From: an uncultured Eubacteriales bacterium
GTDB lineage: Bacteria; Bacillota; Clostridia; Oscillospirales; Oscillospiraceae
DNA: 17,781 bases
Direction: 5' to 3'
NCBI GenBank assembly: GCA_902492005.1
Contig: CABUJV010000041.1
Location: forward strand, 1-17,781
The notes under the pieces are model-generated. The model was not told the DNA's origin. It ran no database searches and worked only from the letters and a program-made list of their open reading frames with translations. This document shows positions 15,262 through 17,781 of the stretch, one piece after another. Position numbers and translations under genes: made by a program. The stretch's first letter is position 1. Every line of letters begins with the position of its first letter.

Positions 15262-15289
15262 CTTTATACAAGACACAATAAAGCGGGGA

Positions 15290-15685
15290 TCACAGCAGAG
15301 CCTTGGGGCCGAAGCCATGGGCGAGCAGCTCCCGCAGGGACAGCTTCACGAAGTCGCCGCCCTCCTTGGCAATGAGGACCTCCAGGTCGGGGGCGAACTC
15401 GAAGAGCACCTGGCGGCAGGAGCCGCAGGGCCAGCAGTAGTCGGCGGAATGTCCGGCGATGGCGATGCGGACAAAGTCATCCCGATGGCCCTCGCTGACC
15501 GCCTTCACCACAGCGGTGCGCTCGGCGCAGATTGTGTCGCCAAAAGCTGCGTTCTCCACGTTGCAGCCGGTGAACACGCTGCCGTCGGCGCACTCCAGCG
15601 CGGCTCCCACGGGGAATTTGGAATAGGGAACATAAGAGTAGTCCAGCATTTTGATGGCCTGATCCACCAGCTCACGGTCGGTCAT
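15290..15685 (-). CDS. cdd: Cytidine deaminase
   Basis: The 131-residue enzyme is of the small tetrameric cytidine deaminase type. Zinc ligands are Cys53 in CAE (with catalytic Glu55) and Cys87 and Cys90 in PCGSC; substrate-binding NVEN is at 42-45 and the N-terminal YSKFPVGAAL at 21-30. It converts cytidine and deoxycytidine to uridine and deoxyuridine in pyrimidine salvage. The ATG follows AGGAGG by 9 bases. It starts 15 bases after the rhomboid-like gene on the same strand, so the two are one transcript; a strong hairpin follows. Confidence 0.96.
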   Translation of the reverse strand: MTDRELVDQAIKMLDYSYVPYSKFPVGAALECADGSVFTGCNVENAAFGDTICAERTAVVKAVSEGHRDDFVRIAIAGHSADYCWPCGSCRQVLFEFAPDLEVLIAKEGGDFVKLSLRELLAHGFGPKALL

Positions 15686-15700
15686 GGAAAAACGCCTCCT

Positions 15701-16555
15701 TCACGGAATATGCACGTGGTTGTTGATGTGGGCCATGCAGTAGCAGTAGTAGCCGCTGCACTTGGAGCAGTAGCGGAACTCCATGTTGGGATCCTCGGCG
15801 TCGGTGATGCCGCAGACAGCGCACTTGTGGAGATAGCCCTTGTCCTTTTTGGCTTCTTTCGCCGCTTTTTTGAAGTTGATGGTCTGGCGGGAGGTGCGGT
15901 GCCTCACCCGGCCGAAGATACGGGCCGCGTCGGAGGAGAAGAAGAGCAGGAAGTTGAGGATGGCCACGACGGGCAGCACCACGCCCACCCAGTTCAGATG
16001 GAACAAGCTGGAGAGGATGCTCCAAGCGAAGAAGGCGGCGTCGATCCAGGCCAACCACTTCACCTTCACGGGGATGATGAAGAACAGCAGCACCTGCAGG
16101 TCCGGGTAGAGGGCGGCAAAGGCGAAGAAGAGGGACATGTTGATATAATACATGCTCACCACGGGCCAGGGGTAGTTCAGCCCATAGAGGAAGGAGAGCA
16201 CCAGGCCCACCGCGATGTTGACCAGCACGCCGATGCCGTAAAACACGGTAAACCGGGCGGAGCCCCACTCCCGTTCCAGGGCATTGCCGATGAAGTAGTA
16301 AAAATAGAGGGAGATGGCCACGAAAAACAGGTTGCTGCCCTCCGGGACAAAGATGAAGGTCACCAGCCGCCAGATCTGCCCGTGGAAGATGCAGTAGGGC
16401 ACGAAGGTCAGCATATTGGAGAAGGAATAGCGGCTGAACATGTCCAGCACGAAGACGATCACATTGCCGACGACGATGTAGAGCATCAGGTTGGGGACGG
16501 CCAGATTGCGGTGCTTGGCGCAGAACCGGTCGAGCCAGGAATCAAAGGAGCGCAA
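15701..16555 (-). CDS. Rhomboid-like membrane protein with Cys/His-rich C-terminal domain
   Basis: From the TTG at 16555 (GGAGG 8 bases upstream) the protein has 284 residues; an ATG at 16588 would add 11 but has no clear ribosome binding site. About six membrane segments follow the rhomboid plan, with GQIWRLVTFIFVPE (59-72) and GNALEREWGSARF (90-102). The usual GxSG becomes NMSL, keeping Ser141, and FHLNWVG keeps a His186 where the second catalytic residue would be. Protease activity is therefore doubtful. After a basic linker comes a likely zinc-binding tail: Cys245/Cys248, Cys263/Cys266, Cys271/Cys273 and three His in HINNHVH. It may be a sensor or membrane scaffold. It is cotranscribed with cdd. 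Confidence 0.82.
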   Translation of the reverse strand: MRSFDSWLDRFCAKHRNLAVPNLMLYIVVGNVIVFVLDMFSRYSFSNMLTFVPYCIFHGQIWRLVTFIFVPEGSNLFFVAISLYFYYFIGNALEREWGSARFTVFYGIGVLVNIAVGLVLSFLYGLNYPWPVVSMYYINMSLFFAFAALYPDLQVLLFFIIPVKVKWLAWIDAAFFAWSILSSLFHLNWVGVVLPVVAILNFLLFFSSDAARIFGRVRHRTSRQTINFKKAAKEAKKDKGYLHKCAVCGITDAEDPNMEFRYCSKCSGYYCYCMAHINNHVHIP

Positions 16556-16695
16556 GGACAGGACCTCCTCATGTTTCGTGTATGACATATTCTACCCGCA
16601 TTCCGCGGGGAAGTCTATAAGAATTTGTAAACTTTGCAGGATATCTCTTTACGACACTTTTGCAAATATGGTAAAATACATTCCAGTCCGTTGCC

Positions 16696-16724
16696 TTGAC
16701 ATCGGGGATGCCTGCGGCTATAAT
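16696..16724 (+). promoter_or_regulatory. Consensus promoter of metK
   Basis: TTGACA (16696-16701) and TATAAT (16719-16724) are both perfect and spaced by 17 bases. The predicted start lies near 16731, about a dozen bases before the riboswitch P1 helix. Confidence 0.93.
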
Positions 16725-16740
16725 GAAGAGCACAACAGAA

Positions 16741-16845
16741 TAACCTTATCGAGAGTGGCGGAGGGAACGGCCCGATGAAGCCCGGCAACCTGTGGTGTTC
16801 CGCAAGGTGCCAAATCCGGCGGCAGTGTTCGAAAGATGAGGAGGA
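16741..16845 (+). ncRNA. SAM-I (S-box) riboswitch aptamer
   Basis: The segment has the classic S-box order: CTTATC, AGAG, GGAGGGA, GGCCC, GATGAAGCCCGGCAACC, then GGTGCCAAATCC and AAGATGAG. P1 forms between CCTTATC (16744-16750) and GATGAGG (16835-16841) with one G-U pair. When SAM binds, P1 is stabilised and the downstream terminator forms; without SAM, GGAG (16840-16843) can pair with CTCC (16856-16859) in the terminator arm. It controls metK, giving feedback on SAM synthesis. Confidence 0.96.
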
Positions 16846-16851
16846 AGTTCG

Positions 16852-16883
16852 TGCGCTCCGTTGGACCATGGAGCGCATTTTTT
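16852..16883 (+). terminator. Riboswitch expression-platform terminator
   Basis: TGCGCTCC (16852-16859) and GGAGCGCA (16870-16877) form a perfect 8-bp stem with a 10-base loop and six T behind it (16878-16883). It lies directly after the S-box P1 and about 60 bases before metK, the standard attenuator layout. Confidence 0.92.
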
Positions 16884-16943
16884 GTGCCCATCGTCCGGCG
16901 GCCGGGCGGGCTTCCCGACAAGAGAAAGGAATGGGATAACACC

Positions 16944-17781
16944 ATGAGCCATCGCGTATTTACCTCTGAGTCCGTTACCGAGGGGCATCCCGACAAGGTA
17001 TGCGACCAGATTTCCGACGCTGTTCTGGACGATATCCTGGCCAGCGACCCCACCGCCCATGTGGCCTGCGAGACCTTTACCACCACCGGCATGATCGTGG
17101 TCATGGGCGAGATCACCACCTCCCACTACACCGACATCCCTGCCATCGCCCGAAAGACCGTGCAGCGCATCGGCTACACCGATCCGGCCTACGGCTTCGA
17201 TTACCGCTCCTGCGCCGTCATGACCGCCATTGACGAGCAGTCCCCCGATATCGCCATGGGCGTCAACCAGTCCTATGAGGTGCAGCAGGGCGGCGACTCC
17301 GACCCCCTGGATCTGGTGGGGGCCGGCGACCAGGGCATGATGTTCGGCTATGCCTGCGACGAGACCGCCGAGCGGATGCCCGCGCCCATCTCCATGGCCC
17401 ACCAGCTCTGCCGCCGCCTGACCGAGGCGCGTAAGAGCGGCGAGCTCTCCTGGCTGCGCCCCGACGGCAAAAGCCAGGTCACCGTGGAGTACGGCGCCGA
17501 CGGCAGCGTGCTGCGCTGCCCCGCCATCGTGGTTTCCACCCAGCACGACCCGGATATCCCCCTCAAGGACCTGCGGGAGGCGGTCACCGAGACCATCATC
17601 CGGCCCGTCATCCCCGCCCGTTTCATCGACAAGGAGACCAAGATCTACGTCAATCCCACTGGCCGCTTCGTGGTGGGCGGCCCGGTGGGCGACACCGGCC
17701 TCACCGGCCGGAAGATCATCGTGGACACCTACGGCGGCAGCGCCCCCCACGGCGGCGGCGCCTTCTCCGGCAAGGACCCCA
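16944..17781 (+). CDS. metK: S-adenosylmethionine synthetase (3' truncated)
   Basis: The frame runs from the ATG at 16944 to the window end, giving 279 of about 395 residues. It begins MSHRVFTSESVTEGHPDK, with the ATP-binding GHPDK (14-18). The diagnostic GAGDQGMMFGYA is at 126-137 and the glycine-rich GGGAFSGKDP at 270-279. The enzyme makes SAM from ATP and methionine in the cytoplasm. AAAGGA lies about 13 bases upstream, slightly distant. It is controlled by the S-box riboswitch and consensus promoter ahead of it. Nothing is unusual, and all motifs within reach are intact. Confidence 0.98.
   Translation, partial: MSHRVFTSESVTEGHPDKVCDQISDAVLDDILASDPTAHVACETFTTTGMIVVMGEITTSHYTDIPAIARKTVQRIGYTDPAYGFDYRSCAVMTAIDEQSPDIAMGVNQSYEVQQGGDSDPLDLVGAGDQGMMFGYACDETAERMPAPISMAHQLCRRLTEARKSGELSWLRPDGKSQVTVEYGADGSVLRCPAIVVSTQHDPDIPLKDLREAVTETIIRPVIPARFIDKETKIYVNPTGRFVVGGPVGDTGLTGRKIIVDTYGGSAPHGGGAFSGKDP

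Noticed and set aside
16594..16610. Small hairpin upstream of the rhomboid-like gene
   Set aside because: Only about five base pairs and no T-run; expected by chance in this composition.

Overview
The window is about 17.8 kb of GC-rich DNA with genes on both strands. Low-GC promoters (TTGACA/TATAAT type), strong AGGAGG ribosome binding sites, an S-box (SAM-I) riboswitch, a CsoR-type copper regulator and a nucleoside/BMP-type ABC importer all point to a Firmicute. My best inference is a high-GC gut clostridium of the Oscillospiraceae (Flavonifractor/Lawsonibacter-like). This rests on gene content and style, not on a database match.

Layout. (1) 1-3155 (+): the end of a nucleoside/BMP-family ABC importer operon, with an ATPase cut by the window edge and two permeases, closed by a 16-bp hairpin. 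(2) 3271-5581 (-): a radical SAM enzyme with a Cys-rich C-terminus, followed by a DegV fatty-acid-binding protein. (3) 5834-6862 (+), divergent from it: a protein that aligns with the radical SAM enzyme along most of its length but has lost the cluster-binding cysteines and the GGEP SAM motif. It is a pseudo-radical-SAM partner and the most interesting part of the window. (4) 6905-8965 (-): a MATE efflux pump and a TetR regulator; both have a 7-6-7 inverted repeat over the -10 box. (5) 9105-10462 (-): an 8-oxoguanine deaminase-like amidohydrolase with a frameshift near its N-terminus. (6) 10554-13375 (-): csoR-copA copper export operon. Here copA carries a second, CopZ-like metal-binding domain at its C-terminus with its own start codon and a possible ribosome binding site. 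(7) 13538-14920 (+): a YtrA-like GntR regulator, an ABC ATPase and a short frameshifted membrane partner. (8) 14994-16555 (-): a rhomboid-like membrane protein with a Cys/His-rich tail, cytidine deaminase, and a small DUF378 membrane protein behind a hairpin that contains its ribosome binding site. (9) 16696-17781 (+): consensus promoter, SAM-I riboswitch with terminator, and metK (cut by the window end).

How they fit. Purine/pyrimidine salvage recurs (nucleoside importer, 8-oxoguanine deaminase, cytidine deaminase), though in separate transcription units. Metal handling (csoR-copA), drug or metabolite efflux (MATE/TetR) and SAM supply (metK) are ordinary housekeeping or stress modules. The radical SAM/DegV/pseudo-radical-SAM group has no obvious assigned pathway. 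Two genes carry frameshifts (near 10300 and 14713) that should be checked against raw reads before being treated as real pseudogenes. I saw no tRNA, rRNA, CRISPR array, transposase or phage gene.
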